This document shows, piece after piece, positions 15,979 through 23,861 of a stretch of 27,971 bases of DNA. The stretch is from positions 1-27,971 of the forward strand of contig CAJLRL010000031.1 in the NCBI GenBank assembly GCA_905209075.1. Reading direction: 5' to 3'. The DNA is from an uncultured Lachnospiraceae bacterium (GTDB taxonomy: Bacteria; Bacillota; Clostridia; Lachnospirales; Lachnospiraceae). The position numbers were made by a program, and so were the translations under genes. Under the pieces are notes generated by a model. It did no database searches. It was not told where the DNA came from and saw nothing but the letters and a program-made list of their open reading frames with translations. The number at the start of each line of letters is the position of its first letter. The first letter of the stretch is position 1.

Positions 15979-17095
15979 CTATTTTTCCTCCTTAAGTGAC
16001 AGCCATTTCAGATACCCATTTATAAAAATATCTATATCTCCATCAAGTACCGCATCAGCATTGCCGCTTTCAACATTTGTTCTATGGTCTTTCACCATTG
16101 TATAAGGCTGGAGCACATAAGATCTTATCTGGTTTCCCCATCCTATCTCAGTAACTTCGCCACGGATTCCGGCTTCTTTTTGTGCATTTTCTTCCTGCTT
16201 CAACAGATAAAGCTTTGCCTTTAACATCTGCATCGCCTTGTCCTTATTCATATGCTGCGAACGCTCATTCTGGCACTGCACAACTATTCCTGTAGGAAAA
16301 TGTGTGATACGGATAGCCGAAGAAGTCTTGTTTATATGCTGTCCTCCTGCACCACTCGACCTGTATGTGTCGATCCTTATATCTTCATCTTTGATCTCGA
16401 CATCCACATCCTCATCTATATCCGGCATGACATCGCAGGATACAAACGAAGTCTGTCTTTTCCCGGCTGCATTAAATGGTGATATCCTTACCAGACGGTG
16501 TACTCCCTTTTCAGATTTAAGATATCCATAGGCGTTCTCACCATTTATCTGGAATGTTATGGATTTTATTCCGGCTTCATCCCCATCAAGACTATCAAGC
16601 ACCTCAAGAGAAAAGCCTTTTTTATCTGACCACCTTGAGTACATTCTGAATAACATCGCTGCCCAGTCGCAGGATTCCGTACCTCCTGCGCCTGCATTTA
16701 AACGCAGAATCGCATTGCATTTGTCGTACTCTCCTGAAAGCAGTGTTTTCATTCTTATGCTGTCGTATGTAGATTCAAATTCATCTAACATCTGTTGTAT
16801 TTCAGGGATCAAAGATTCATCGTTTTCCTCGTACCCCATCTCTATCATTGTTTCAATATCATCAAACTGTCCTGACAAGCTTGCATATGTTGAAACATCA
16901 TCTTTCATACTCTTAAGCTCTTTCATTTTTTCCTGTGACTTTACAGGATCATCCCAAAAGTCCGGAGCTTCCATTTCTCTTTCCAGTTCCTGGATTTTTT
17001 GTTCTTTGTTAGCCAGGTCAAAGTGAATCCCTCACTTCCTGCAGTGGAGTTTTGTAACTATTAAGAACGGATTTAAAATTATCTAATTCTACCAC
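15979..17095 (-). CDS. prfB: Peptide chain release factor 2 (programmed +1 frameshift)
   Basis: RF2 terminates translation at UGA and UAA. A first frame starts at GTG 17095 (GAGG, 7-base spacer), reads 25 codons and meets an in-frame TGA (17020-17018). A +1 slip on CTT-TGA-C joins it to the main frame, giving 371 aa in total. The codon-recognition tripeptide SPF is at 205-207 and the catalytic GGQ at 250-252, the same positions as in E. coli RF2. Taken only from the ATG at 16974 the protein would lack its first 40 residues, so that start is wrong. It lies 30 bases below vanZ and is coupled to the TIM44-like gene. Confidence 0.96.
17017..17032 (-). promoter_or_regulatory. prfB programmed frameshift site
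   Basis: The minus strand reads AGG-GAT-TCA-CTT-TGA-C. It has the slippery CTT, the poor-context UGA followed by C, and an upstream SD-like AGGGA that can pair with 16S rRNA. This is the known autoregulatory arrangement: low RF2 favours the shift and restores RF2. The SD-like element is one base weaker than the E. coli AGGGGG. Confidence 0.95.
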
Positions 17096-17125
17096 AGAAT
17101 CACCTCTTTCTTTATTAACATATTT

Positions 17126-17599
17126 TTAATTATACTTTTTGTGTCTTAAAACCGCAAGACTAATTATAAAGACTATTAAAAGCATTATAACTCCACCAGA
17201 TGTATCTATAAGGACATCTGTAAATCTTCCGGCTCTTCCATTTACAAACAATTGATGGAATTCATCTGTACATGCATATAAAAATGTGATACATATCGGT
17301 ATTATATACCGCCGCTTGCCTTTTTTAGTACATACCGCACCAAATGTCAGCAATGTAAGAAGCGCATACTCACTCATATGTGCCGCCTTCCTCACCGGAT
17401 AATCTATAATCTGCGCAAGTTCTTCCTTCTTTTCATCATTCCAGTTTTTGTGTGCAACATTATCTATAACCGAAACTAAGCGATAGCTTACACCATCGCT
17501 TAGCTTTTGTGATTCATCTGCCGGCTGTGCTGAAAACATAAATATTGCTGCCATCCAGCACACTGCCAATATTCTCATAATTCTTTCAAAGTTTTTCAT
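17126..17599 (-). CDS. VanZ family membrane protein
   Basis: This 157-aa integral membrane protein has four hydrophobic segments (about 8-23, 74-92, 98-112 and 133-150) and the family motifs KAAHMSEYALLTLL and CTDEFHQLFVNGRAGRFTDVLID. VanZ proteins raise teicoplanin resistance when overproduced, but chromosomal relatives are common and their normal role is unclear. The ATG lies 14 bases inside the end of the S41 protease gene in another frame, with an AGAGG SD, so translation is coupled to ctpA. Confidence 0.9.
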   Translation of the reverse strand: MKNFERIMRILAVCWMAAIFMFSAQPADESQKLSDGVSYRLVSVIDNVAHKNWNDEKKEELAQIIDYPVRKAAHMSEYALLTLLTFGAVCTKKGKRRYIIPICITFLYACTDEFHQLFVNGRAGRFTDVLIDTSGGVIMLLIVFIISLAVLRHKKYN

Positions 17600-18938
17600 T
17601 CATTACCTCTATTGCTTTTTGCAGCTGGTTATCATACTGCATATCATAATCTGCATTTTTATCACCGGTATATTCATACTCAATTTCTACATCTGGATCA
17701 ATTCCAACTCCATGTATGTTATTTCCATTTGGTGTGTAATATTTTGATGTTGTGATCTTTACCGCATCCCCGTCCTCAAGCGGATATATTGTCTGCACGA
17801 TACCTTTTCCAAATGTGGTAGTTCCGACAAGTGTTGCATCAATATAACCATCTTCTGTGTAGTCTTTCATCGCTCCTGCAAAAATCTCAGATGCGCTTGC
17901 ACTATTTTTATCAACAAGTACGACTATAGGACAGTTTATCTGTTTTCCATCATCCTGTCCATAAGTTTCTGTGTGTCCTGATTTGTCTTTTGTGTATACC
18001 ACAGTTCCTTCTGGAAGATCTCCAACCTTCTCCGCCGGAAGGATCCTGTCTACGATATCTGTAACAGCCGTCACAAGTCCTCCCGGGTTTCCTCTTAGAT
18101 CAACTATCAGTCCCTTCATGCCGGCATTTTCAAATCCATCTAACATATCGCCAAACTGCTGTGCAGTATTTGTCTGGAACTCACTTATCTGCATATATGC
18201 AACCCCGTTATCTAACATCTGGCCTTCAACTGATGGGAGTTCTACATTCTTTCTTTCAACATCAACTTCAAATGTTTCATCCGTGGATGCACGATAAACC
18301 TTAAGATGGACAGTTGTCCCCTCGTCTCCTCGTATCTCCTTTACGAGATCAGAAAGCTCTTCACTTGTTGCATCTGTATCACCCACTGATATGATTTCGT
18401 CACCCTCTTTCAGGCCGGCCTCCTCGGATGGTGTACCTGAATATATTTTCTTGATCGTAACCTGCTTTGTGTCTGCATCCTGTTTGAGTGCTGCACCTAT
18501 ACCATAATATGTTCCGGTTGTCGCCTCCTGCAGCTGTTTATAATCATCAGCTGTATAATATAACGAATACTGATCACCAAGTCCTTCCACAAGTCCCTGC
18601 AATATCCCGTTTTGCAATTCTTCTTTATCATAATCATCATAATAATACTTATCTATGTAGCTTTTTAGTTCATCGACTTTACTTACTGTACTGCTGTCTA
18701 ATAATTCATTTCCGGCCGTTGTAAGTCCCTCTCCTAAGGTGTGTCCAAATACCGCCATATATATAAACACACCAACTATGGCAATCACTATCGTTCCGGC
18801 TGCTCCTGCTGCCACACCGACTCCAACTCCTGCTGCAAAGCCATGCTTTTTACGTTCTTTATTCTTTTCACTGTTTTTATCCGGATCATCAGGCTGTGGC
18901 ATCATCTGATCGTATGGGTTTAAATTTTCATTATCCAT
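17586..18938 (-). CDS. ctpA: Carboxyl-terminal processing protease, S41 family
   Basis: This serine protease of 450 aa probably acts outside the membrane. The N-terminus is Pro/Asn/Lys-rich and cytoplasmic, then one Gly/Ala-rich membrane helix (about 33-67), a PDZ domain (about 140-230, with YYGIGAALKQD and GTPSEEAGLKEGDEI), and the S41 core. The catalytic serine lies in SASASEIFAG (346-355) and the lysine in TTFGKGIVQ (Lys378). Such proteases cut secreted or wall-associated substrates at their C-terminal side. It follows ftsX across a hairpin and overlaps vanZ. Whether it processes a wall-hydrolase partner of FtsEX is inference. Confidence 0.94.
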   Translation of the reverse strand: MDNENLNPYDQMMPQPDDPDKNSEKNKERKKHGFAAGVGVGVAAGAAGTIVIAIVGVFIYMAVFGHTLGEGLTTAGNELLDSSTVSKVDELKSYIDKYYYDDYDKEELQNGILQGLVEGLGDQYSLYYTADDYKQLQEATTGTYYGIGAALKQDADTKQVTIKKIYSGTPSEEAGLKEGDEIISVGDTDATSEELSDLVKEIRGDEGTTVHLKVYRASTDETFEVDVERKNVELPSVEGQMLDNGVAYMQISEFQTNTAQQFGDMLDGFENAGMKGLIVDLRGNPGGLVTAVTDIVDRILPAEKVGDLPEGTVVYTKDKSGHTETYGQDDGKQINCPIVVLVDKNSASASEIFAGAMKDYTEDGYIDATLVGTTTFGKGIVQTIYPLEDGDAVKITTSKYYTPNGNNIHGVGIDPDVEIEYEYTGDKNADYDMQYDNQLQKAIEVMNEKL

Positions 18939-18965
18939 TATTGATCTCCTTTTATTTTTATAATA

Positions 18966-19009
18966 AAAATGTAATAGCGGCCAGACTCCCTACCGAGCAA
19001 GGCCGCTAT
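18966..19009 (-). terminator. Possible terminator between ftsX and ctpA
   Basis: A perfect 9-bp GC-rich stem ATAGCGGCC/GGCCGCTAT has an 18-base loop that can pair further. On the minus strand TACATTTTTATT follows. The U-run is offset by a few bases, so partial termination is likely. No separate ctpA promoter is evident. Confidence 0.55.
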
Positions 19010-19024
19010 AAAATTGCGCTGTGA

Positions 19025-19942
19025 TCACACTCTTAAATGTTTCCGGATCGTAACACAGCTTCCAACAAATCCAATACCAACACCTAACGCAAGTGCTACC
19101 GGGATCAATGTAGAAAATATAGTATTTGTTGATACGAATGTCATCATATTTCCTATAAAATTAAACTTTTCTGCAATATATTCACAAATTCGTCCATATA
19201 GAACAGATAAGAGGACAAGAGGTATTGCCGCACCTACAAATCCGATCACAATTCCTTCCACCACAAATGGTGCCCTGACAAGAAAATCCGTTGCTCCAAT
19301 AAGTTTCATGATTCCTATTTCTTCCTTTCTTACAGCAATACCTGTAGCTACAGTATTGCTTATAAGGAAGACTGCGACACAAAGAAGGATCAGGATTATT
19401 CCGGCTGAAACATAACTTATCAATTTGTTAAAATCAGTAAGTGTGTTCGCCACGTCCTTAGACTGGTTAACCTTTCTGACTCCATCAAGACCATTGATGT
19501 AGTTTACAAGTGTCCCCTGCATGGACACATCACTCAGATAAACCTGAAGGTTAGCTGAATTGCTAAGTGGATTATCATCTCCAAATGATGCTGCCGCATC
19601 ATCATATCCGGCAAAGTAATCTTTCTGGTACTGACTCCATGCCTCATCCGCTGACTCATATGTCACACTGCTTACTTCTGCTCTTTTTTCTATCTGATCC
19701 TTGTCTGCAAGGATCACATCTTCAGTTGTTCCTTTTTCAAAAAACACTGTAACTGCAACACCCTCTTCTGCATCCTTTACCATATTTGAAAAGTTTGTCA
19801 CAACAATATAAAACAGACCGAACATAAAAATACATGCCGCCATTGTGGCGACAGACGCCAGAGAGAACATCTTGTTACGGAAGATATTTTTAAAGCCCTG
19901 CTTAATTGAATATAATAAAGTATTAAGCGTCATTTTCGCCAC
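19025..19942 (-). CDS. ftsX: Cell division ABC transporter permease FtsX
   Basis: At 305 aa this is the membrane partner of FtsE. It has a short cytoplasmic N-terminus (YSIKQGFKNIFRNKMFSLAS), a first membrane helix (about 27-50), a large extracytoplasmic loop (about 51-170) and three further helices in the C-terminal FtsX domain (about 175-200, 220-250 and 272-297). FtsEX transmits ATP hydrolysis across the membrane to switch on peptidoglycan hydrolases. Its start overlaps the end of ftsE by 20 bases. No gene for a coiled-coil hydrolase partner lies directly downstream. Confidence 0.95.
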   Translation of the reverse strand: MAKMTLNTLLYSIKQGFKNIFRNKMFSLASVATMAACIFMFGLFYIVVTNFSNMVKDAEEGVAVTVFFEKGTTEDVILADKDQIEKRAEVSSVTYESADEAWSQYQKDYFAGYDDAAASFGDDNPLSNSANLQVYLSDVSMQGTLVNYINGLDGVRKVNQSKDVANTLTDFNKLISYVSAGIILILLCVAVFLISNTVATGIAVRKEEIGIMKLIGATDFLVRAPFVVEGIVIGFVGAAIPLVLLSVLYGRICEYIAEKFNFIGNMMTFVSTNTIFSTLIPVALALGVGIGFVGSCVTIRKHLRV

Positions 19943-20606
19943 CCTCCTTGCTGTCTCCTACTATTACGCCCTTTTTGATGGTGATCACCCGTTTTTTCAT
20001 AACTTTTACTATCTCGAGATTATGCGTTACAACTATAACTGTAGTTCCCTTTTCATTTATCTCTTCAAGTAATTTCATGATTTCCCATGCATTATTATTA
20101 TCCAGATTACCTGTAGGCTCATCTGCAAGCAGTATACTCGGTTCATTTACAAGAGCCCTTGCTATTGCCACTCTCTGCTGCTCTCCACCTGAAAGCTCCC
20201 TTGGCTTTGATTTGTATTTCGCTGCCAGACCGACCATAGCAAGCATCTGTGGAACACGTTTCTTTATATGTGCTGTTGACCTTCCTATAACTTTTTGTGC
20301 AAATGCTATATTATCATACACATTTCTGTCTTTAAGCAGCCTGAAATCCTGAAAAACAACACCAACATTTCTTCTGAATTTCGGCACCTGCTTTCTTTTT
20401 ATCTTTGATAACACTTTTTCATTTATGGTAATAGTACCTTCTGTCGGCTCAAGCTCCTTTAAAAGCAGCTTTATGATAGTAGATTTACCAGAACCACTAT
20501 CGCCAACTATAAAAACAAACTCTCCATCGTCAATTTCCAGATTGACATCATTAACAGCAGGTACACCTGCTGAATATGCCTTGCTGACATGTTCAAGTTT
20601 AATCAT
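19923..20606 (-). CDS. ftsE: Cell division ATP-binding protein FtsE
   Basis: At 227 aa it is the cytoplasmic ATPase of the FtsEX complex. Walker A GDSGSGKST is at about 35-43, the Q-loop in VGVVFQDFRLL, the ABC signature LSGGEQQRVAIARAL, and Walker B ILLADEPTGNLD, with the switch histidine in VVTHN. The KKRVITIKKG tail is typical. An AAGGAG SD lies 6 bases before the ATG. It starts 10 bases after the PucR-type regulator gene and overlaps ftsX, so cdaR-like, ftsE and ftsX form one unit. Confidence 0.97.
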   Translation of the reverse strand: MIKLEHVSKAYSAGVPAVNDVNLEIDDGEFVFIVGDSGSGKSTIIKLLLKELEPTEGTITINEKVLSKIKRKQVPKFRRNVGVVFQDFRLLKDRNVYDNIAFAQKVIGRSTAHIKKRVPQMLAMVGLAAKYKSKPRELSGGEQQRVAIARALVNEPSILLADEPTGNLDNNNAWEIMKLLEEINEKGTTVIVVTHNLEIVKVMKKRVITIKKGVIVGDSKEGGENDA

Positions 20607-20616
20607 TATTTTCTCC

Positions 20617-21702
20617 TTAATAGTCCATTGATTCCATATATTTCATATATTTGACCACCATAAGGGCAATCTTGAAAGTGATGGCATCCTCGAATACTCT
20701 TAAATCAAGTCCAGTGCTCTTCTGGAGCTTATCGAGACGATAAACAAGAGTATTTCTGTGTATATAAAGCTGTCTGGATGTTTCTGACACATTCAGGCTG
20801 TTTTCGAAAAATTTATTGATCGTTGTAAGGATTTCCTCGTCAAAATCATCCGGAGATCTGCCATCAAAGATCTCCTTTATGAACATTTTGCAGAGTGGTA
20901 TAGGCAGCTGATATATTAGTCTTCCTATTCCAAGCTGTGAATATGCAATAATGTTTTGTTCCTCGAAGAATATTTTTCCTACATCAAGAGCCATTCTGGC
21001 CTCTTTGTATGATTTCGAAACTTCTTTTAACTCGTTCACAACAGTACCGTATGAGATATGTACACCACTTGAATCTGAACGGAAGAGATTTAAAATCACT
21101 TCTGCCGTCTTCTTAAGATCATCATAGCTTTCGTTATCAGAAAGTTCTTTTACAACGATTATATTTTTTTCATCAACAGCTGTGACAAAATCTTTGGATT
21201 TTCCACCAAAAAGACCTCTTATCTTTTCAAGCTCATTTCCGTCTTTCTCACGATTTGTTTCTACGATAAACACAACTCTTCTTACTTCGATATCTATATG
21301 AAGCTTCTTCGCTCTATTATATATATCTACCAAGAGCAGATTGTCAAGGAGCAGATTCTTTATAAAGTTATCTTTGTCGAAACGTTCTTTGTAGGCAACA
21401 AGCAGATTTTGTATCTGAAAGCTTGCTATTTTGCCAATCATATAAACATCCTCACTGTCTCCATATGCCAAAAGAATGTACTCTAGCTGATGATCATCAA
21501 ATACTTTAAAGAACTGGCATCCATTAACCACCTGGCTGTCAGCCGGTGACTGTACAAACGACTGTGCTGACCCTATAAAGCTTTCAGCATCCGGAAATGT
21601 TGCAGCAAGAATCTTTCCCTCTACATCAATTACGCATAAGTCTGTTCTAGTAATTCCCTTAAGACCATCAATTGTATTCTGAAGTATCTGATTGGAAATC
21701 AT
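20617..21702 (-). CDS. PucR/CdaR-type helix-turn-helix regulator
   Basis: This 361-aa protein has an N-terminal sensor-like region (about 1-115, CVIDVEGKILAATFPD), a central GGDEF-like/CdaR region (about 130-270) and a C-terminal PucR-type HTH (about 300-355, LNVSETSRQLYIHRNTLVYRLDKLQ). The family includes sugar-diacid and purine-catabolism activators; the ligand here is unknown. I chose the ATG at 21702, with AAGGAG 7 bases upstream, over the TTG at 21735. It is immediately upstream of ftsEX and may regulate it, but no diacid pathway gene is nearby. Confidence 0.85.
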   Translation of the reverse strand: MISNQILQNTIDGLKGITRTDLCVIDVEGKILAATFPDAESFIGSAQSFVQSPADSQVVNGCQFFKVFDDHQLEYILLAYGDSEDVYMIGKIASFQIQNLLVAYKERFDKDNFIKNLLLDNLLLVDIYNRAKKLHIDIEVRRVVFIVETNREKDGNELEKIRGLFGGKSKDFVTAVDEKNIIVVKELSDNESYDDLKKTAEVILNLFRSDSSGVHISYGTVVNELKEVSKSYKEARMALDVGKIFFEEQNIIAYSQLGIGRLIYQLPIPLCKMFIKEIFDGRSPDDFDEEILTTINKFFENSLNVSETSRQLYIHRNTLVYRLDKLQKSTGLDLRVFEDAITFKIALMVVKYMKYMESMDY

Positions 21703-21783
21703 AATTTTTCTCCTTCTCCCCCGATAATATTGCAATTCTATACTATTTTCATAAATACCTTTTAATTATTTTAATACATTCGC

Positions 21784-21828
21784 ACAAAAAAATAAAGAGG
21801 AAATGTGTAACTTTTGCACATTTCCTCT
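21784..21828 (-). terminator. Rho-independent terminator of yitT
   Basis: A perfect 12-bp stem starts AGAGGAAATGTG, with a 9-base loop (21796-21828), and is followed on the minus strand by TTATTTTTTTG. It separates the TagA-like/YitT pair from the ftsEX unit. Confidence 0.9.
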
Positions 21829-21859
21829 AGTATAGTCTTATATGATTAGGTAAATTTTA

Positions 21860-22741
21860 CTATATTCCTTCCGAATATTCCTGGAATCCTTCTCCAAGGA
21901 CTTCCCTTACATCACTAACAATGACAAATGCATAAGGGTCAATTTCTGTAACTATCTCCTCTACCTGCACGATTTCACGACGCGATACCACACAATATAG
22001 TACCAGCTTCTCACTTCCAGTGTACATTCCTCTTGCCTTTAGCCCTGTCACTCCACGGTCGATATCATGCATGATCTTCTTTGCTATCTGCTCGTGTTTG
22101 TCTGTGATTATATATGCAGCCTTAGAATATTTAAATCCTTCCAGCACTGCATCTGACACCTTTGTCGTAACAAATATAGCTATCATCGCATAAAGTGTAG
22201 GCTTAAGTCCAAACTGGTAAAGACCTATGCATACTATGATCGCATCAAGCACCTGCATGATCTGCACTACTGAATAATGCTTTATTATCTTTTTCTGGAT
22301 GAGTGCTGCTACCATTTCCGTTCCGCCAGTTGTTCCATGTCCTCTTAAAACGATCCCCATTCCCAGTCCTGAAAATACAGCTCCGAATATTGCAGCCAGC
22401 AGATAATCATTCTGAGATAGATCAAGTGGTGGAATTACATACAGCCAGACTGAAAGCATTACTGTTCCAAAAAGCGAACGTCCGACAAACTTCTTTCCCA
22501 TTATTATATATGCCAATATAAATACCGGAATATTTATCGCAAGGTTTGTGAACCATAAAGGGATTCCACCATGTATAATACCCGCTGTCGCAGTCTTTAT
22601 TACAATCGCAAGACCGGTAAATCCACCGGTTACAAGTCCTATCGGATCATAGAAATTCTGTAATGATATCCCCATTATCCCTGTTCCGATAATTATCATG
22701 ATATAAGACCCCAAAGGTGAAGGTTTCTTAAAAAAATCCAT
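21860..22741 (-). CDS. YitT family membrane protein
   Basis: This 293-aa integral membrane protein has five or six predicted membrane helices in the first 195 residues (YitT_membrane/DUF161 domain, GIMGISLQNFYDPIGLVTGGFTGLA; FGAVFSGLGMGIVLRGHGTTGG) and a soluble C-terminal DUF2179-type domain (about 225-285, YIITDKHEQIAKKI). Transport substrate is unknown for the family. It starts one base after the TagA-like stop (TAA-A-ATG), so both are translated from one message. Confidence 0.9.
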   Translation of the reverse strand: MDFFKKPSPLGSYIMIIIGTGIMGISLQNFYDPIGLVTGGFTGLAIVIKTATAGIIHGGIPLWFTNLAINIPVFILAYIIMGKKFVGRSLFGTVMLSVWLYVIPPLDLSQNDYLLAAIFGAVFSGLGMGIVLRGHGTTGGTEMVAALIQKKIIKHYSVVQIMQVLDAIIVCIGLYQFGLKPTLYAMIAIFVTTKVSDAVLEGFKYSKAAYIITDKHEQIAKKIMHDIDRGVTGLKARGMYTGSEKLVLYCVVSRREIVQVEEIVTEIDPYAFVIVSDVREVLGEGFQEYSEGI

Positions 22742-22742
22742 T

Positions 22743-23420
22743 TTATTTTTCTTCCTGCTTTTCGTAATTATTGATTATTTTTGTAAGCTTTTTAACGTCC
22801 AGCATTTTTTTCAGCCAGCTTACAAACGACGGCTTTTTATCCATAAATTTATTATTTCCTATTCCATACCATAGATTCGTGGATATTTTATCTTTATTTT
22901 CCATAATAAACTTTTCCTGACATGGTGATGCCAGAAACGACAGCACAACATCCGGTGATGCCACATTTATATCATTAACAACGTTTTCAAAATTATCGCT
23001 GTCCTGCGCAATGCTGCTTTTTCCAATTATATCTATTTTCGGAAATGCATCTTTTATAAAGTTTTCCTCCTCAGCGGCATCTGCATCGTTTTCTCCTAAT
23101 ATGTATACCTTTTTATGATTTCTCTCAAGCCGCTTCAATAATTCAAAGAAAAAATCATGATTTTCTATTTCATGTTTTCTCTGCATACTTTCAGCCGAGG
23201 CAGCATTGAGTATCCCTGCATCGGCAATAACGGTATATGTAATGTTCTCTATTGTCTCCTTAATCTCAGCATCACTTTTGGCTAACTTTAAGGTGTCCAT
23301 ATTTATCTCTTCAATTGTTGTAAAGGAATTTTCATCAAAATGCCTTTCAATTTTCATCAGCATTTCCCTGACAGTATAATTGTCTAATTCTATTCCTGCA
23401 ATATTTATCCTCTTAATCAT
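22743..23420 (-). CDS. Divergent WecG/TagA/CpsF-like protein
   Basis: This 225-aa protein resembles UDP-ManNAc-type transferases of teichoic-acid linkage synthesis. It retains the start IKRINIAGIELDNYTV, the YILGENDADAAEEE segment (family: YLLGG...), and FLASPCQEKFI (family: GLGSPKQEKWI). The usual D-G-I-G-V active-site loop reads ADAGILNAA, and the basic RAPKWMRKLGLEW tail is replaced by PSFVSWLKKMLDVKKL. It may therefore be a non-canonical or inactive member. I prefer the ATG at 23420 because it matches the family start. A TTG-started extension (23456) overlaps the promoter. Confidence 0.75.
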   Translation of the reverse strand: MIKRINIAGIELDNYTVREMLMKIERHFDENSFTTIEEINMDTLKLAKSDAEIKETIENITYTVIADAGILNAASAESMQRKHEIENHDFFFELLKRLERNHKKVYILGENDADAAEEENFIKDAFPKIDIIGKSSIAQDSDNFENVVNDINVASPDVVLSFLASPCQEKFIMENKDKISTNLWYGIGNNKFMDKKPSFVSWLKKMLDVKKLTKIINNYEKQEEK

Positions 23421-23427
23421 ACATTCG

Positions 23428-23456
23428 AGTATACCAAAGAGGCTGTATTTACGCAA
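23428..23456 (-). promoter_or_regulatory. Sigma-A promoter abutting the TagA-like start codon
   Basis: The -35 box is TTGCGT (23456-23451), with a 17-base spacer and the -10 box TATACT (23433-23428), extended by TGG. The start codon lies only 7 bases below the -10 box, so the transcript would begin within about four bases of the ATG and carry no SD. Confidence 0.6.
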
Positions 23457-23605
23457 CTTCTTTTTATAAATTGTGTGACAATTTGCTCCATTCCAGCGAT
23501 TTTTTTCACTACAAAAATGTCAACTTTATTTTGCTTTTTTTACAAAATTTGATCAACTTTATCACATCTAAACAAAACAATTGTTTGTTTATTGACAACA
23601 TTTTT

Positions 23606-23684
23606 TGTGGATAAAGTGTATAACTCCGTGCATAAGTCCATATTAAGGCATTTTATTTTTGTGGATTGTGGATAGTTATCCACA
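23606..23684. promoter_or_regulatory. DnaA-box cluster in a 440-bp intergenic region
   Basis: Six DnaA-box-like 9-mers lie in 79 bases. Two are perfect TTATCCACA (minus strand 23614-23606; plus strand 23676-23684). Three have one mismatch to TTATNCACA (minus strand: TTATACACT 23623-23615, TTATGCACG 23635-23627, CTATCCACA 23675-23667). One has two mismatches (CAATCCACA 23668-23660). Boxes 5 and 6 form the inverted repeat TGTGGATA-GT-TATCCACA. The flanks (23460-23605 and 23685-23800) are AT-rich; a 12-base palindrome AAACAATTGTTT lies at 23575-23586. No gene is seen in 23457-23800. Confidence 0.75.
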
Positions 23685-23800
23685 ATTATTAACAATAACT
23701 TCGATAGTATATCCTGCACCTGTATTTTTTTGTGCAAAATGCTAACAGATATTATTTATGCCAAAGCATATATAGGACTAAACTTTTGTGGGCTTTACAT

Positions 23801-23831
23801 AACAAAAACACCACCTCATATGAGATGGTGT
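23801..23831 (-). terminator. Rho-independent terminator of the NlpC/P60 gene
   Basis: On the minus strand a stem ACACCA/TGGTGT with a one-pair mismatch extends into CTCATATGAG (23831-23808) and is followed by TTTTTGTT. It lies about 30 bases after the stop codon. Confidence 0.85.
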
Positions 23832-23861
23832 CTGAACTTCAATATTTACTTCAATATTAAA

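Noticed and set aside
23592..23624. Plus-strand promoter TTGACA with TATAAC for a small RNA
   Set aside because: The spacer is 21 bases, too long, and the region is better explained by DnaA boxes.
23540..23737. 65-aa minus-strand frame across the DnaA-box region
   Set aside because: No SD, odd composition, and it runs through the box cluster; it is explained by AT-rich non-coding DNA.
23457..23800. Chromosomal origin oriC
   Set aside because: No dnaA, dnaN, rpmH or gidA/parAB nearby and no change of gene strand around it; kept only as a DnaA-box cluster.
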